A stretch of DNA of 64,000 nucleotides from Bacillaceae bacterium UBA7792. GTDB lineage: Bacteria; Bacillota; Bacilli; Bacillales; Cytobacillaceae. Location of the stretch: the NCBI GenBank assembly GCA_002480735.1, contig DLCS01000268.1:31501-95500 (forward strand), read 5' to 3'. Below the pieces are notes generated by a model. The model saw nothing but the letters and a program-made list of their open reading frames with translations. It did not search any database and was not told where the DNA came from. Position numbers and translations under genes: made by a program. Position 1 is the first letter of the stretch; the number at the start of each line of letters is the position of its first letter. Below, piece after piece: positions 47,111 through 58,864 of the stretch.

Positions 47111-48406
47111 ATGGAGGAGAAAAAAAGCTATAAGTTTGGTTTAAGAAAGAAACTGGTTCTATTTGTCACAACCCTTGCTATTATAACTTATTCAACTAGT
47201 GGAGTTTTCATTTATATTCTCTACCCGATGTTCAAGGATAGTATCCCGTTAGGAGAGGTTTCCTTTACACTTATTACGCTACTCCTTGGGATTACTTGGA
47301 CGGGAATTTTAGCCTTTTTTGCGGCGTTTTATATTATAAAACCTCTCCAAAGGCTTGAAAAAGTGGCATTAAAGGCCGCTCATGGGGACATCAGTGTGGA
47401 GGTTGACCTTCCAAAGTCAGATGATGAGATTCGGTCATTAGGGATTGCTTTTAATCATATGCTTCTTAACTTGAAGGAAATGGTTCAAAAAATTGAAGAG
47501 AACTTTCTTGAGACGAACGAAAAGGTTATCGCAATTTCTAAGGAGTCCTCTTTGGCAGCGGAACAAGCAGAAGCAATCGCTAGAACGATAGGAGAAATCT
47601 CCTTAGGGGCAGACAACTCTGCTGTTTCCATTCAAGAGACTGCAGAATCGGTGGAAGATGTCATTCGAATTGCTGAAGAGGTGCAGAATACGGCAAATAC
47701 GTCTGGAATGGTGTCAAAGGAAATGGTGAAGGACTTGCAGGAATCTAAAGAGGTTATTCATTCACTCGTGTCTGGTATTCAACGGCTAGCAAAAGAGAAT
47801 GAAGGCTCACTGCAAACGGTTAGACGATTAGAGGATAATGCGGCGAAGGTTGAACAAATTATTCAGCTGGTTGGCGATATTGCTGCTCAAACCAATCTCT
47901 TAGCTCTGAACGCTTCCATTGAAGCAGCTCGAGCGGGAGAGCATGGCAAAGGATTTGCCGTTGTAGCGGAAGAGGTTCGCATGCTTGCTGATGAAAGTGC
48001 TAAGGCTGTTCAGGGGATTTCAGAGCTGATCCGAAACATTCAGGAAGAGGTTCGCAACGTGGTGAAGCAAATCACCGATCAGGTCGAAGTGGCAAACACC
48101 GAAGCGAAAAAAGGCACAAGGACAAATGAAGTGATTGAAGAAATGACGAAGACTGTGAATGAGATGGCGACATCTGTTGCACAGATTACCGATTTAGTAG
48201 ATCGACAAATGGAAAGCATCCAGCATACTTCTCATCAATCACAAGAGGTAGCCGCAATTGCGGAGGAAACCTCTGCAGGTGCTCAGGAAGTCACATCGGC
48301 GACGCAACAGCAGACAGCGGTTATTGAAAACGTAGAAAAGCTTGCCTTTGAACTAAAAAGTCAAGCAGAGGCATTGAAGAATACGATCACTAGATTTAAA
48401 TTATAG
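47111..48406 (+). CDS. Methyl-accepting chemotaxis protein without an external sensor domain
   Basis: 431 aa from ATG 47111 (GGGAGGAAG upstream; ATG 47087 overlapping ywlE is possible). Two membrane helices (about 15-38 and 50-75) are separated by only some 15 residues. A HAMP domain follows ([30 protein letters not shown]), then a signalling domain with the conserved hairpin [34 protein letters not shown]. With almost no extracellular loop it probably senses the membrane or cytoplasm, or another protein. It sits between ywlE and rpiB. Confidence 0.9.
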   Translation: MEEKKSYKFGLRKKLVLFVTTLAIITYSTSGVFIYILYPMFKDSIPLGEVSFTLITLLLGITWTGILAFFAAFYIIKPLQRLEKVALKAAHGDISVEVDLPKSDDEIRSLGIAFNHMLLNLKEMVQKIEENFLETNEKVIAISKESSLAAEQAEAIARTIGEISLGADNSAVSIQETAESVEDVIRIAEEVQNTANTSGMVSKEMVKDLQESKEVIHSLVSGIQRLAKENEGSLQTVRRLEDNAAKVEQIIQLVGDIAAQTNLLALNASIEAARAGEHGKGFAVVAEEVRMLADESAKAVQGISELIRNIQEEVRNVVKQITDQVEVANTEAKKGTRTNEVIEEMTKTVNEMATSVAQITDLVDRQMESIQHTSHQSQEVAAIAEETSAGAQEVTSATQQQTAVIENVEKLAFELKSQAEALKNTITRFKL

Positions 48407-48432
48407 GCTCTCCGATGGGGGGCCTTTTTTTA
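48405..48432 (+). terminator. Terminator after the chemoreceptor gene
   Basis: GGCTCTCC pairs with GGGGGGCC allowing G-T pairs; a run of seven T follows. Confidence 0.8.
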
Positions 48433-48518
48433 TGTGACTAATCAAGAACCTTTATATTTAGTTAGGAATGTGTCAAAATAAACATGCATGAATCGTATAT
48501 ACATAGGAGGAAATATAC

Positions 48519-48962
48519 ATGAAAATTGCGATAGCGTCTGATCATGGTGGCATCCATCTTCGCGAGGAAATAAAGAGTTTAATGGATGAACTGGGCATCC
48601 AATATGAGGATTTTGGCTGTCAGTGCAGCACCTCCGTTGACTACCCAGACTATGCCTTGCCAGTAGCAGGTAAGGTTGCCTCTGGTGAATTTGATCGAGG
48701 AATCCTCATCTGTGGAACCGGAATTGGGATGAGCATAGCCGCAAACAAGGTAAAGGGAGTTCGTTGTGCCCTTGTTCATGATGTTTTCAGTGCAAAGGCA
48801 ACTCGTGAGCACAATGATAGCAATATTTTAGCCATGGGGGAACGGGTGATTGGGCCTGGCCTTGCTCGCGAAATTGCACGAGTTTGGCTGACAACCGAAT
48901 TTGAGGGCGGACGTCATCAAAATCGAGTAGGGAAAATTACGGCTTACGAGGAGAAGAATTAA
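48519..48962 (+). CDS. rpiB: Ribose-5-phosphate isomerase B
   Basis: 147 aa, LacA/RpiB fold: MKIAIASDHGGIHLRE, DYPDYA, and ICGTGIGMSIAANKVKGVRCALV with the catalytic thiol/threonine region. Interconverts ribose-5- and ribulose-5-phosphate. Corresponds to B. subtilis YwlF. Ribosome site AGGAGGAAA. 24 bp before ywlG. Confidence 0.93.
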   Translation: MKIAIASDHGGIHLREEIKSLMDELGIQYEDFGCQCSTSVDYPDYALPVAGKVASGEFDRGILICGTGIGMSIAANKVKGVRCALVHDVFSAKATREHNDSNILAMGERVIGPGLAREIARVWLTTEFEGGRHQNRVGKITAYEEKN

Positions 48963-48986
48963 TCCTTCTTGAAGGGGGGCTTTTCA

Positions 48987-49556
48987 TTGTCTGTTAATCT
49001 AAAGCAATGGGAGCAGCAGCTCCAGACGATACTAGAAGAATTCAAGGTTCATTTAAAATCGGGGCAGGTCTTTGTTATTGGCTGCAGTACAAGTGAGGTC
49101 ATCGGGCAAAAAATTGGAACAGCAGGAACGATTGAAGTTGCAGAAATGATTTTTCGAAAGCTTCAAGGGCTGAAGGATGCAATTGGAATCGAACTTGCCT
49201 TTCAATGCTGTGAACATTTGAACAGGGCGGTCGTTCTTGAAAGAGCTGTGGCGGAGCGACGTGGGCTTGAAGAGGTTACAGTGATTCCTGTTCGCCATGC
49301 AGGCGGTGCTATGGCGACCTATGCATTCGAGCACTTTGAGGACCCGGTTGTGGTTGAGCATATTCAGGCAGAGGCTGGTATCGACATTGGTGATACACTA
49401 ATTGGCATGCATTTAAAGCATGTGGCCGTTCCAGTTCGGGTGTCGGAAAAACAGGTTGGAAACGCTCATATTACCTTGGCAACGACTCGACCAAAGCTGA
49501 TTGGCGGCTCAAGAGCAGTGTATGAAAGAAATAAGGAAAATGAATCCTGCCGGTAA
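48987..49556 (+). CDS. ywlG: YwlG-like conserved protein (UPF0340/DUF436)
   Basis: 189 aa from TTG 48987 behind AAGGGGGG; an earlier TTG at 48969 would consume that site. Motifs: [20 protein letters not shown] near residue 30, [13 protein letters not shown]-like [14 protein letters not shown], and the C-terminal [15 protein letters not shown]-type segment. A globular protein of unknown function, conserved next to glyA in Bacilli. Confidence 0.88.
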   Translation: MSVNLKQWEQQLQTILEEFKVHLKSGQVFVIGCSTSEVIGQKIGTAGTIEVAEMIFRKLQGLKDAIGIELAFQCCEHLNRAVVLERAVAERRGLEEVTVIPVRHAGGAMATYAFEHFEDPVVVEHIQAEAGIDIGDTLIGMHLKHVAVPVRVSEKQVGNAHITLATTRPKLIGGSRAVYERNKENESCR

Positions 49557-49563
49557 TTGATTC

Positions 49564-49592
49564 AAGCTTCTGTGTCGTTCAGAAGCTTTTTT
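49564..49592 (+). terminator. Terminator after ywlG
   Basis: Stem AAGCTTCTG/CAGAAGCTT with a 7-nt loop and six T. Confidence 0.92.
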
Positions 49593-49599
49593 CATAGGG

Positions 49600-49687
49600 A
49601 TTACCGAACAATTATAGCAAGATTTTTTATAGTATTCGGATTTTACTGATTATGAGTCTTGAATATTTTCCAACCAACGCTTAAAAT
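49600..49687 (+). promoter_or_regulatory. glyA promoter with PurR box
   Basis: ATTACCGAACAAT (49600-49612) is a perfect match to the PurR half-site AWWWCCGAACWWT. A weaker inverted half, AGTATTCGG, lies at 49631-49639, 18 bp away. The promoter TTGAAT (49659-49664), 17 bp, TAAAAT (49682-49687) follows. PurR control of glyA is known in B. subtilis. Confidence 0.72.
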
Positions 49688-49744
49688 GGAAAGCATGTAA
49701 GTGGAAGAAGTTCGTACATATTTTTACATTAGAGGGGGATTATC

Positions 49745-50986
49745 ATGAGGCATTTAGCGCAGCAGGATGAACAGGTACTTCAAGCGATTCAAAAGGAATT
49801 AGGACGCCAACGTTCCAAAATTGAGTTAATTGCGTCGGAGAACTTTGTTAGTGAAGCGGTGATGGAAGCTCAAGGGTCCGTATTAACAAACAAGTATGCG
49901 GAGGGATACCCTGGAAGACGCTATTATGGCGGCTGTGAGTACGTTGATATTGTTGAGGATCTTGCACGTGATCGAGCCAAGCAGATTTTTGGAGCGGAGC
50001 ATGTGAATGTCCAGCCCCATTCAGGTGCTCAAGCTAACATGGCTGTATATTTCACAATCCTTGAGCACGGCGATACTGTTCTTGGAATGAACCTTTCTCA
50101 CGGTGGGCATTTGACACACGGAAGCCCTGTTAACTTCAGTGGTGTTCAATATAATTTCGTTGAGTATGGGGTGGATGAGGTCACCCATACGATTAACTAC
50201 GACGATGTATTGGAGAAGGCCCGTACCCATAAGCCAAAGCTGATCGTTGCTGGTGCAAGTGCCTATCCACGCCTGATTGATTTTAAGAAGTTCAGAGAAA
50301 TTGCCGATGAGGTTGGAGCGTATTTGATGGTCGATATGGCCCATATTGCTGGTCTTGTAGCCGCTGGACTTCATCCAAACCCAGTTCCATATGCTGATTT
50401 TGTCACTACGACCACACACAAAACACTTCGTGGCCCACGTGGCGGCATGATTCTCTGTAAGGAAGAATTCGCAAAGAAAATTGATAAATCGATCTTCCCA
50501 GGAATTCAGGGCGGTCCATTAATGCATGTCATTGCAGCTAAAGCGGTTTCCTTTGGGGAAGCTTTACAAGAAAGCTTTAAGGAATACGCAGCTAATATTA
50601 TTTCTAACGCCAAGCATTTGGCGGAAAAGCTTCAGGAAGAAGGACTCAACCTTGTTTCAGGCGGAACTGATAACCATCTATTATTAGTCGATGTTCGTTC
50701 TTTAGGCATCACCGGAAAAATAGCTGAAAAGGTTCTCGATGAAGTGGGCATTACCGTGAACAAAAATACGATCCCGTTTGATCCAGAAAGTCCATTTGTC
50801 ACTAGTGGTGTTCGAATTGGTACAGCAGCTGTTACATCACGTGGCTTCGGGAAAGCAGAAATGGAAGAAATCGCATCCATCATCGGTTTCACTTTGAAAA
50901 ACCATGAGGACGAAGCAAAGCTGGAAGAAGCAAAACAACGTGTAGAAGCTCTAACAAGCCGATTCCCGCTCTACGAAGATAGATAA
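49745..50986 (+). CDS. glyA: Serine hydroxymethyltransferase
   Basis: 413 aa, PLP fold type I. The PLP lysine lies in [14 protein letters not shown] near residue 226; [20 protein letters not shown] marks the family. Makes glycine and methylene-tetrahydrofolate from serine, feeding purine and thymidylate synthesis. Ribosome site GAGGGGG. Followed by a strong terminator and repeat C. Confidence 0.97.
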   Translation: MRHLAQQDEQVLQAIQKELGRQRSKIELIASENFVSEAVMEAQGSVLTNKYAEGYPGRRYYGGCEYVDIVEDLARDRAKQIFGAEHVNVQPHSGAQANMAVYFTILEHGDTVLGMNLSHGGHLTHGSPVNFSGVQYNFVEYGVDEVTHTINYDDVLEKARTHKPKLIVAGASAYPRLIDFKKFREIADEVGAYLMVDMAHIAGLVAAGLHPNPVPYADFVTTTTHKTLRGPRGGMILCKEEFAKKIDKSIFPGIQGGPLMHVIAAKAVSFGEALQESFKEYAANIISNAKHLAEKLQEEGLNLVSGGTDNHLLLVDVRSLGITGKIAEKVLDEVGITVNKNTIPFDPESPFVTSGVRIGTAAVTSRGFGKAEMEEIASIIGFTLKNHEDEAKLEEAKQRVEALTSRFPLYEDR

Positions 50987-50995
50987 TTATTTAGC

Positions 50996-51032
50996 AGGTG
51001 AAACCCTACCAAACGAAGGGTTTCACCTTTTT
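50996..51032 (+). terminator. Terminator after glyA
   Basis: Stem AGGTGAAACCCT/AGGGTTTCACCT with a 9-nt loop and five T. Confidence 0.94.
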
Positions 51033-51042
51033 GTCGACAAAA

Positions 51043-51106
51043 GTGTCCACTGGAGGCGTACATTTTCGGTAAAAAGTCCACGGGCGGTACCAGGTACCGA
51101 ATTTTC
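51043..51106 (+). repeat. Dispersed repeat C, copy 2
   Basis: GTGTCCACTGGAGGCG, linker, then a 25-bp block at 51076-51100 identical (inverted) to 11732-11756, with palindrome CGGTACCAGGTACCG. It lies between the glyA terminator and the upp promoter. Orientation opposite to copy 1. Confidence 0.8.
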
Positions 51107-51127
51107 TCTGACATTTTTCTGTATGAG

Positions 51128-51156
51128 TTGCTCTTAAAAAGCTTTTTCTGTAAAAT
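51128..51156 (+). promoter_or_regulatory. Predicted upp promoter
   Basis: TTGCTC, 17 bp, TAAAAT (51151-51156); start near 51163, 62 nt before upp. Confidence 0.6.
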
Positions 51157-51209
51157 TAGACGAAGTGTGTTTTGTTCATAATAGGTTTACTTGAGACCAA
51201 ATGAATTAA

Positions 51210-51854
<645 letters not shown>

Positions 51855-51891
51855 TGTTTTTACCAAAAACCAGAGTCAAGTGCTGAAATGA

Positions 51892-51960
51892 GCCTTATGG
51901 GTATGGGGTGAACGTGTTTTGCTCGGTACGAGCAACGAAGTGAACCCATGCGCATAAGGC
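51892..51960 (+). repeat. Intergenic hairpin repeat A, copy 2
   Basis: 69 bp: outer arms GCCTTATGGGTATGGG/CCCATGCGCATAAGGC, then GTGAACGTG, inner stem TTGCTCGGTACGAGCAA, then CGAAGTGAAC. It lies 38 nt after the upp stop in the same sense. Relative to copy 1, the inner stem ATTC/GAAT became GCTC/GAGC, a compensated change that matches the inner stem of repeat B. Confidence 0.9.
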
Positions 51961-52000
51961 GGTAAACAAAGCCTAATCTAAAGGAGGGTTGATGCATTCC

Positions 52001-52654
52001 ATGAAAAAGCGTGAAGTTCAAGCTTCTGTTAAGGATGAACGCCTTGTCGTCAAAAGGCGCAATCAAATGATAAAAGGGGCAGTCACACTTTTTAAGGAAA
52101 AGGGATTCCACCGGACAACAACAAGAGAAATTGCCAAAGCAGCCGGTTTCAGCATCGGCACGCTATATGAATACATTCGAACAAAGGAAGATGTCCTTTA
52201 TCTCGTTTGCGACAGCATCTATGACGAGGTGCATATGCGGCTCCAACAGGATATTGACACGAAACGGGGAACATTGGAAAGCTTGAAGCTTGGGATCGGG
52301 AATTATTTCCGCGTCATTGACGACCTGCAGGATGAGGTTCTCGTTATGTATCAGGAGGCCAAGTCGCTTTCGAAGGATGCGCTGCCATATGTGCTACAAA
52401 AGGAAATCGATATGGCCCTACTCATTGCCGATATTATTAATCGATGCGTGGAAAATGGGGAACTCTCTCTCTCCCCTAATGAGGTCAAGCTGCTTTCCCA
52501 TAACATTGTCGTACTTGGTCAGATGTGGGCTTTTAGACGCTGGACGATTCAAAAAATATACACGCTTGAGGAGTATATCGATATTCAGGTCAATCTAATT
52601 TGCGAAGGATTAAGGCAAGGGAATCAAGTCTCACAGGCAACAAACATCACCTAA
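52001..52654 (+). CDS. TetR-family regulator upstream of icmF
   Basis: 217 aa if started at ATG 52001; ATG 51992 is also possible, as the AAAGGAGGG lies between the usual distances. The N-terminal helix-turn-helix is TTTREIAKAAGFSIGTLYEYIRTKEDVLY near residues 36-64, followed by an all-helical ligand domain. Located 18 bp before icmF in the same direction, so it probably regulates that gene in response to an acyl-CoA, by analogy with TetR-type fatty-acid regulators (inference). Confidence 0.85.
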   Translation: MKKREVQASVKDERLVVKRRNQMIKGAVTLFKEKGFHRTTTREIAKAAGFSIGTLYEYIRTKEDVLYLVCDSIYDEVHMRLQQDIDTKRGTLESLKLGIGNYFRVIDDLQDEVLVMYQEAKSLSKDALPYVLQKEIDMALLIADIINRCVENGELSLSPNEVKLLSHNIVVLGQMWAFRRWTIQKIYTLEEYIDIQVNLICEGLRQGNQVSQATNIT

Positions 52655-52672
52655 TAAAGGGGGAGGAGAAGA

Positions 52673-55600
52673 ATGAGTACACAAATGGTCTATAAGCCAA
52701 AAAATCATATTCGTTTCGTCACAGCTTCAAGTTTGTTTGACGGTCATGATGCATCGATTAATATTATGCGCCGCATTCTTCAATCAAGCGGGGCAGAGGT
52801 CATCCATCTTGGCCATAACCGTTCTGTAGAGGAAGTCGTCAATGCGGCCATCCAAGAGGATGTGCAGGGGATTGCGATTTCCTCCTATCAAGGCGGACAT
52901 TTAGAATACTTCAAATATATGTATGATTTGTTAAAGGAAAAGGGAGCTTCCCATATCCGAATCTATGGTGGCGGTGGCGGCGTCATCATTCCTCGTGAAA
53001 TCAAGGAGCTCCACGAATATGGAATTGCCCGTATTTTTTCCCCTGAGGATGGTCGGGTAAATGGTTTACAAGGCATGATCAATATTATGTTAGAGGAATG
53101 TGACTATCCTACCGTAACGACGGATTCAGCTGAATATATGGAGAAATTGCAGAGCGGGGATACGATTGCAACAGCTAAGCTAATCACGCTTGCAGAATAT
53201 CAAACAGCAGAAATGGCGGCAGCGGTTGAGACGGTTATGAACCAAGTGAAATCCATCGAGAAGCAAGCGCCCGTCTTGGGGATCACAGGTACAGGAGGAG
53301 CAGGAAAAAGCTCTCTTACTGACGAGTTAATCCGCCGTTTTCTTAACGAAATTCCCGAAAAGAAGGTGGCCATCCTATCTGTCGACCCGACGAAACAAAA
53401 AACAGGTGGTGCCTTACTTGGTGACCGCATCCGCATGAATGCCATCTTCTCCCCACGTGTCTATATGCGTAGCTTGGCGACTCGAAGTTCTAAATCCGAG
53501 CTGTCGTCAGCGATAAGAGAAGCGATTTCAGTCGTGAAAGCAGCAGGCTATGATTTAATTGTTGTGGAAACAAGCGGTATCGGACAGGGGGATGCAGGGA
53601 TCACAGAAATTTGTGATGTATCTATGTATGTCATGACGAGTGAGTTCGGGGCTCCGACACAGCTTGAAAAGATCGATATGATTGATTATGCAGACCTCAT
53701 CGTCATCAATAAATTTGAGCGAAAGGGTTCGGAGGATGCGTTGCGCCAAGTTCAGAAGCAATACCAGAGAAGCCATATGCTTTTTGACAAAGAATTAGAT
53801 GACATGCCGGTGTACGGAACGATTGCCAGCCAATTTCATGATCCAGGGACGAATGCTTTGTTTGCGGCACTTCTTGAAGTGATTAACGAAAAAACGGGCA
53901 CCGATTGGTCCTCTAGATATTCAAAAAATGAAGTGGTCATTAAACAAAATGTCATCATTCCGAATGATCGTCGCTACTATCTTCGTGAAATCTCAGAAAC
54001 CGTGCGAAAGTATCATCAAAGGGCGAAGGAGCAGGTGGAGCTCGCCCGCAAGCTTTTTCAAATTGAAGGAACAATCGCCGCACTTCAAAATCGTGAAGTG
54101 AATAAGGAAGTATTGGATTCTTTGAAAGCGCTTCAAAAGGAAGTGGAAGATCAGCTTACCCCAGAGTCGAAAAATATTTTGGCTGGCTGGGAGGCAACGA
54201 AGGAAAAATATGCAGGCAATCAATTTGTTACAAAAATTCGTGATAAGGAAATTGTGACGATTTTAAAAACAAAGAGTCTATCTGGACTGGAGATTCCTAA
54301 GGTGGCCTTGCCGAAATATAAGGATTACGGCGAGATTCTTAACTGGGTGTACAAAGAAAATGTTCCAGGCGCTTTCCCTTATACGGCAGGAGTCTTCCCG
54401 TTTAAGCGGGAAGGAGAGGATCCGAAGCGTCAATTCGCAGGAGAGGGAACGCCGGAAAGAACTAATCGCCGCTTTCATTATCTTTCAAAGGACGATGCTG
54501 CAAAGCGTTTAAGCACCGCCTTTGATTCTGTTACGCTCTATGGCGAGGACCCGGACCATCGCCCAGACATTTATGGGAAGGTTGGGGAGAGCGGCGTCAA
54601 TGTCTGTACACTGGATGACATGAAGAAGCTCTACCAAGGCTTTGACTTATGCCATCCTTCAACGTCCGTTTCTATGACGATTAATGGTCCAGCCCCGATT
54701 ATCCTAGCGATGTTCATGAATACGGCAATTGAACAGCAGCTAGAAAAAAGGAAAACCGAGCTTGGCAGGGAACTTACAGCAGATGAATATGAAGAGGTAA
54801 GGGCAAGAACCTTACAAACCGTCAGAGGTACGGTTCAAGCTGATATTTTAAAAGAAGATCAAGGTCAGAACACATGTATTTTTTCAACGGAATTCGCCTT
54901 ACGTATGATGGGAGATATTCAGCAATATTTTATTGATCATAAGGTCCGCAATTATTATTCCGTCTCCATTTCTGGCTATCATATAGCGGAAGCGGGAGCA
55001 AATCCGATTTCTCAGCTTGCTTTCACGTTGGCCAATGGCTTAACCTATGTGGAGTACTATTTGAGCCGGGGGATGCATATAGATGATTTTGCACCGAATT
55101 TGTCCTTCTTCTTCTCAAATGGATTAGATCCTGAGTATACCGTCATCGGCAGGGTAGCAAGGCGCATTTGGGCTACGGTGATGAGGGATAAGTATGGTGC
55201 GAACGAGCGCAGTCAAAAGCTTAAGTATCATGTTCAAACATCCGGTCGTTCTTTACATGCACAGGAAATTGATTTCAATGATATTCGCACCACGCTGCAA
55301 GCATTGATGGCCCTGCATGATAATTGTAATTCCCTCCATACGAATGCCTATGATGAGGCGATTACAACACCAACGGAGGAATCGGTTCGACGTGCCATGG
55401 CGATTCAGATGATTATTACGAAGGAGCATGGCTTAACGAAGAATGAAAATCCATTACAGGGCTCTTTTATCATTGAGGAACTCACGGATCTAGTGGAGGA
55501 GGCCGTTCTCCAGGAGTTTGACCGTATAAATGACCGCGGCGGCGTTCTCGGTGCAATGGAGACACAATACCAACGCGGAAAAATCCAAGAGGAATCTATG

Positions 55601-55930
55601 TATTATGAAATGAAAAAGCATACTGGGGAGCTGCCGATCATCGGCGTGAACACCTATTTGAACCCAAATCCTCCTTCAGAGGAAGAGGTAAATAATATGG
55701 AGTTGGCAAGAGCCTCTAAAGAGGAGAAAGAGCTGCAAATTCATAACCTACGAGAGTTCCAAAGTCGAAATCAAGCACAAGCAGAGGCGGCCCTAAATCG
55801 GTTAAAGGAAACCGCTGTAAATGGCGGCAATGTTTTTGCGGAGCTTATGGAAACAGTAAAGGTAGCAAGCCTTGGGCAAATTACCCGTGCGCTCTATGAG
55901 GTTGGCGGCCAATATCGCAGGAATATGTAA
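52673..55930 (+). CDS. icmF: Fused isobutyryl-CoA mutase IcmF
   Basis: 1085 aa with the three-part IcmF order. A B12-binding domain at the N-terminus has cobalt-ligand His25 in [13 protein letters not shown] MeaB-like GTPase chaperone has P-loop GTGGAGKSS at about 206-214. The large mutase barrel occupies the last 550 residues ([115 protein letters not shown]). It interconverts isobutyryl- and n-butyryl-CoA, linking branched and straight acyl pools. Usual neighbours such as acyl-CoA dehydrogenases are not in the window. Base composition matches its surroundings. Confidence 0.96.
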   Translation: MSTQMVYKPKNHIRFVTASSLFDGHDASINIMRRILQSSGAEVIHLGHNRSVEEVVNAAIQEDVQGIAISSYQGGHLEYFKYMYDLLKEKGASHIRIYGGGGGVIIPREIKELHEYGIARIFSPEDGRVNGLQGMINIMLEECDYPTVTTDSAEYMEKLQSGDTIATAKLITLAEYQTAEMAAAVETVMNQVKSIEKQAPVLGITGTGGAGKSSLTDELIRRFLNEIPEKKVAILSVDPTKQKTGGALLGDRIRMNAIFSPRVYMRSLATRSSKSELSSAIREAISVVKAAGYDLIVVETSGIGQGDAGITEICDVSMYVMTSEFGAPTQLEKIDMIDYADLIVINKFERKGSEDALRQVQKQYQRSHMLFDKELDDMPVYGTIASQFHDPGTNALFAALLEVINEKTGTDWSSRYSKNEVVIKQNVIIPNDRRYYLREISETVRKYHQRAKEQVELARKLFQIEGTIAALQNREVNKEVLDSLKALQKEVEDQLTPESKNILAGWEATKEKYAGNQFVTKIRDKEIVTILKTKSLSGLEIPKVALPKYKDYGEILNWVYKENVPGAFPYTAGVFPFKREGEDPKRQFAGEGTPERTNRRFHYLSKDDAAKRLSTAFDSVTLYGEDPDHRPDIYGKVGESGVNVCTLDDMKKLYQGFDLCHPSTSVSMTINGPAPIILAMFMNTAIEQQLEKRKTELGRELTADEYEEVRARTLQTVRGTVQADILKEDQGQNTCIFSTEFALRMMGDIQQYFIDHKVRNYYSVSISGYHIAEAGANPISQLAFTLANGLTYVEYYLSRGMHIDDFAPNLSFFFSNGLDPEYTVIGRVARRIWATVMRDKYGANERSQKLKYHVQTSGRSLHAQEIDFNDIRTTLQALMALHDNCNSLHTNAYDEAITTPTEESVRRAMAIQMIITKEHGLTKNENPLQGSFIIEELTDLVEEAVLQEFDRINDRGGVLGAMETQYQRGKIQEESMYYEMKKHTGELPIIGVNTYLNPNPPSEEEVNNMELARASKEEKELQIHNLREFQSRNQAQAEAALNRLKETAVNGGNVFAELMETVKVASLGQITRALYEVGGQYRRNM

Positions 55931-55949
55931 ATAGGCTGAATTAATAATG

Positions 55950-56021
55950 TCGGTTGGTATCCCTAAACGAGCTTTTCTTCCGGCTTCTGAAATAAAAGTG
56001 AAAAGAGGGTATGCCAACCGA
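55950..56021 (+). repeat. Intergenic hairpin repeat B, copy 3
   Basis: 72 bp: outer arms TCGGTTGGTATCCC/GGGTATGCCAACCGA, then TAAACGAGC; inner part CTTTTCTT/AATAAAAG weaker; then TGAAAAGAG. It lies 20 nt after the icmF stop in the same sense. More diverged than copies 1 and 2. Confidence 0.78.
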
Positions 56022-56154
56022 TGATTCTTCTTCTGTGTCGGTTAACAACAGTAAAAAAAGGTAATCGGATTTAGTCAAAAGGATTTTTAAATTGGTCAAT
56101 ATTCCATATAATAGAAGAGAGCCTTAAGGACGACGGATTTCGGGATGTGAGACG

Positions 56155-56352
56155 TTGAAAAGACGTGTACTAACACTGGTTACCATTGTGCTGTTAGCTG
56201 CAGGCATGTATTACCTTTATCAAAAGCAGCTTGGTGCCATTTCCTTTTTTCTACTTTCTATCTTCTTTTTCTCCATAGCATATAATCAACTTTCCAGTTC
56301 CTCTATGAAAAAGCTAAAAAAACGGCAAAACTATTTTGTTAGAAAAAAGTAG
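56155..56352 (+). CDS. Small two-helix membrane protein
   Basis: 65 aa starting at TTG 56155, with GGGATGTGA upstream. Two hydrophobic stretches (about 5-20 and 28-46) and a strongly basic tail (KKLKKRQNYFVRKK). I do not recognise the family. It lies alone between icmF and the convergent glpX. The amino acid pattern is that of a real membrane protein, but the non-ATG start lowers certainty. Confidence 0.5.
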   Translation: MKRRVLTLVTIVLLAAGMYYLYQKQLGAISFFLLSIFFFSIAYNQLSSSSMKKLKKRQNYFVRKK

Positions 56353-56476
56353 GAGAATCACAAGGTTGAACTAGCATAAAGGCTTTAATTTTGTTTATAA
56401 TGAAGAATATGCGAAAAGAGAGCAGCATAAGTCTGGCTTGTTTAAATAGAAGCTTTAGTCGTTACTCTATGTTTCC

Positions 56477-56544
56477 GCCTTATACGTGTACGTTCACTAA
56501 GTTATTCGTACCGAATAAAACCCGTTCACGTACACATATAAGGC
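56477..56544 (-). repeat. Intergenic hairpin repeat A, copy 3
   Basis: On the reverse strand it reads as copy 1 with 4 differences in 68 positions. In that sense it lies 44 nt downstream of the glpX stop, with the shared flank GTTGATTCTTA before it and GGCGG after it. Confidence 0.9.
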
Positions 56545-56587
56545 TAAGAATCAACACTATACTAACTTAGGCTCCTTTTTTCTCTAT

Positions 56588-57553
56588 CTAATCTTTAATC
56601 ACTAAATGAGGTTTCTTTTTTAAGCTGTGGCGCCCTTCTACAAATCGAACCGTTCCCGATTTCGCTCGCATAACTAAGGAATGGGTGGATCCGTATGAGC
56701 CCTTAAATTGGACTCCTCTTAATAATTCGCCGTCTGTCACACCCGTTGCCGCAAAAATAGCGTCGTCCCCTTTAACCAAGTCCTCCATGAGCAGCACTTT
56801 GTTCACATCAAGGCCCATTTTTATGCAGCGTTCGATTTCCTCATCATTTTGAGGAAGAAGCTTCCCTTGAATTTCCCCGCCAAGACATTTTAATGCGACA
56901 GCAGATAGAACTCCTTCTGGAGCCCCGCCCGAGCCAAATAAAATATCCACTCCGGTGTGATCAAAGGCCGTGTTAATGGCACCTGCTACATCACCATCAT
57001 TGATAAGCTTGATGCGAGCGCCTGCTTCACGAAGCTCAGCGATAATCTCCTCATGCCGTGGTCGGTTTAAAACAGTCGCTACCACATCTTCAATGTCCTT
57101 ATTCTTCGCTTTGGCCACTGCTTTTAAATTGTCTGTTACCGATGCATTAATATCAATTTGCCCTACCGCTTCTGGACCTACGGCAATTTTGTACATATAC
57201 ATATCCGGGGCATGAAGAAGATTCCCATGATCCGCTACCGCAATAACCGCAAGCGCATTCCAGCCACCTGAAGCAACAATATTGGTTCCTTCTAGCGGAT
57301 CAACGGCCACATCCACCCTTGGTCCATAGCCTGTACCAAGCTTCTCCCCAATATAAAGCATCGGAGCCTCGTCCATTTCTCCTTCCCCGATGACAACCGT
57401 TCCTTTCATTGGAACAGTGTCAAATACATTCCTCATTGCTGATGTAGCAGCATCATCTGCTTCATCCTTTTTTCCTCTCCCCATCCATCGTGCGGAAGCT
57501 AATGCGGCCCCTTCGGTTACGCGAACTAGCTCCATCGTTAAACTTCTTTCCAT
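56588..57553 (-). CDS. glpX: Class II fructose-1,6-bisphosphatase
   Basis: 321 aa. GlpX motifs: [18 protein letters not shown], the metal/phosphate loop VDPLEGTN, and [10 protein letters not shown] near residue 210. Dephosphorylates fructose-1,6-bisphosphate in gluconeogenesis. Second gene after murA (24 bp gap), as in B. subtilis, but rho and rpmE, which normally follow, are absent. Confidence 0.95.
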   Translation of the reverse strand: MERSLTMELVRVTEGAALASARWMGRGKKDEADDAATSAMRNVFDTVPMKGTVVIGEGEMDEAPMLYIGEKLGTGYGPRVDVAVDPLEGTNIVASGGWNALAVIAVADHGNLLHAPDMYMYKIAVGPEAVGQIDINASVTDNLKAVAKAKNKDIEDVVATVLNRPRHEEIIAELREAGARIKLINDGDVAGAINTAFDHTGVDILFGSGGAPEGVLSAVALKCLGGEIQGKLLPQNDEEIERCIKMGLDVNKVLLMEDLVKGDDAIFAATGVTDGELLRGVQFKGSYGSTHSLVMRAKSGTVRFVEGRHSLKKKPHLVIKD

Positions 57554-57577
57554 CGGTGTTCCTCCCCAAAAACTATG

Positions 57578-58864
57578 TTAGGCTTGTTTCAACTGCTCCA
57601 TCTCTTCTTGTGTGAGAGCCTCTCTCCAAATGGTAGCGCCCAGTCCCTCTAATTTCTCCACTAGGTGACTATAGCCTCTATCAATATGCTCAACACCGGT
57701 TACTTCTGTTATGCCCTCTGCCATTAATCCTGCAATGACTAATGCCGCTCCTGCGCGTAAATCACTTGCCTTCACTTTGGCTCCTTGAAGCTGAACAGGC
57801 CCGCTAATAATCGCGGAGCGCCCTTCTACCTTAATATTGGCGTTCATTCTTCGTAATTCATCAATATGCTTGAAGCGAGCACTGTAGATCGTATCCGTCA
57901 CAACACTTGTCCCATCTGACTTCGTTAGAAGGGATGTAAAAGGCTGTTGCAAATCGGTTGGAAATCCAGGATAAACGAGGGTCTTAATATCTACTGCTTT
58001 AAGGGCAGCCGACTTCCCAACAAAAATTTGATCATCCTGCGCTTCAATCGGAACTCCCATTTCTCGAAGCTTGGCTATTAGCGATTCCATATGCTGAGGA
58101 ATCACGTTATCTATAAGAATGCCTTCTCCAATAGCAGCACCTAGGATTAGGAATGTCCCAGCTTCAATCCGGTCCGGTATGATCGTATGTTTGCATCCAT
58201 GAAGTTCGTCCACACCTTCTATCCGGATCACATCGGTTCCGGCCCCTTTTATTTTAGCACCCATATTCGTTAAAAGGGTAGCTACATCAATAATTTCCGG
58301 CTCTTTTGCGGCATTTTCAATAATCGTTTTCCCTTTTGCACGAACAGCTGCTAGCATAATATTAATCGTTGCGCCAACACTAACAACATCGAGATAAATT
58401 CTTGCACCGACAAGCTCGTCCGCTCTTAAATAAATTGCGCCCTGCTCATTTGTCACCTTTGCCCCAAGCGCCTCAAAACCCTTAATATGTTGATCAATCG
58501 GTCTTGGGCCTAAGTGGCAGCCGCCTGGCAGCCCAATTACTGCCTTCTTAAATCTACCAAGCATAGCCCCCATTAAATAATAGGAGGCACGCAGCTTTTT
58601 GACCTTTCCGTTCGGCAATGGCATGGATATCATTGAGGAGGGATCAACAGTCATTTCACCATTTGAAAATTGGACTGCCCCTCCAAGTTCCTCAAGCAAC
58701 CCTTTTAATAACTCAACATCAGAAATTTCTGGCAAACCTTCAATCGTGACGGGTGAGTCAGCCAAAATAGTTGCTGGAATCAGTGCGACTGCACTATTTT
58801 TGGCCCCACTTATCCGCACAGTTCCCTTTAAAGGGTAGCCGCCTGCGATTTTAAGCTTTTCCAT
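57578..58864 (-). CDS. murAB: UDP-N-acetylglucosamine 1-carboxyvinyltransferase (MurAB/MurZ type)
   Basis: 428 aa from ATG 58864 behind GGGAG; an upstream ATG at 58933 gives an unusual extension. Active-site Cys116 in [14 protein letters not shown] and the N-terminal [13 protein letters not shown]. First committed step of peptidoglycan synthesis. Context next to glpX and tal marks it as the second Bacillus paralogue. Confidence 0.93.
   Translation of the reverse strand: MEKLKIAGGYPLKGTVRISGAKNSAVALIPATILADSPVTIEGLPEISDVELLKGLLEELGGAVQFSNGEMTVDPSSMISMPLPNGKVKKLRASYYLMGAMLGRFKKAVIGLPGGCHLGPRPIDQHIKGFEALGAKVTNEQGAIYLRADELVGARIYLDVVSVGATINIMLAAVRAKGKTIIENAAKEPEIIDVATLLTNMGAKIKGAGTDVIRIEGVDELHGCKHTIIPDRIEAGTFLILGAAIGEGILIDNVIPQHMESLIAKLREMGVPIEAQDDQIFVGKSAALKAVDIKTLVYPGFPTDLQQPFTSLLTKSDGTSVVTDTIYSARFKHIDELRRMNANIKVEGRSAIISGPVQLQGAKVKASDLRAGAALVIAGLMAEGITEVTGVEHIDRGYSHLVEKLEGLGATIWREALTQEEMEQLKQA

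Noticed and set aside
52673-55930. icmF as an assembly fusion of separate genes
   Set aside because: The three-domain order and length are those of the known natural fusion, with clean linkers.
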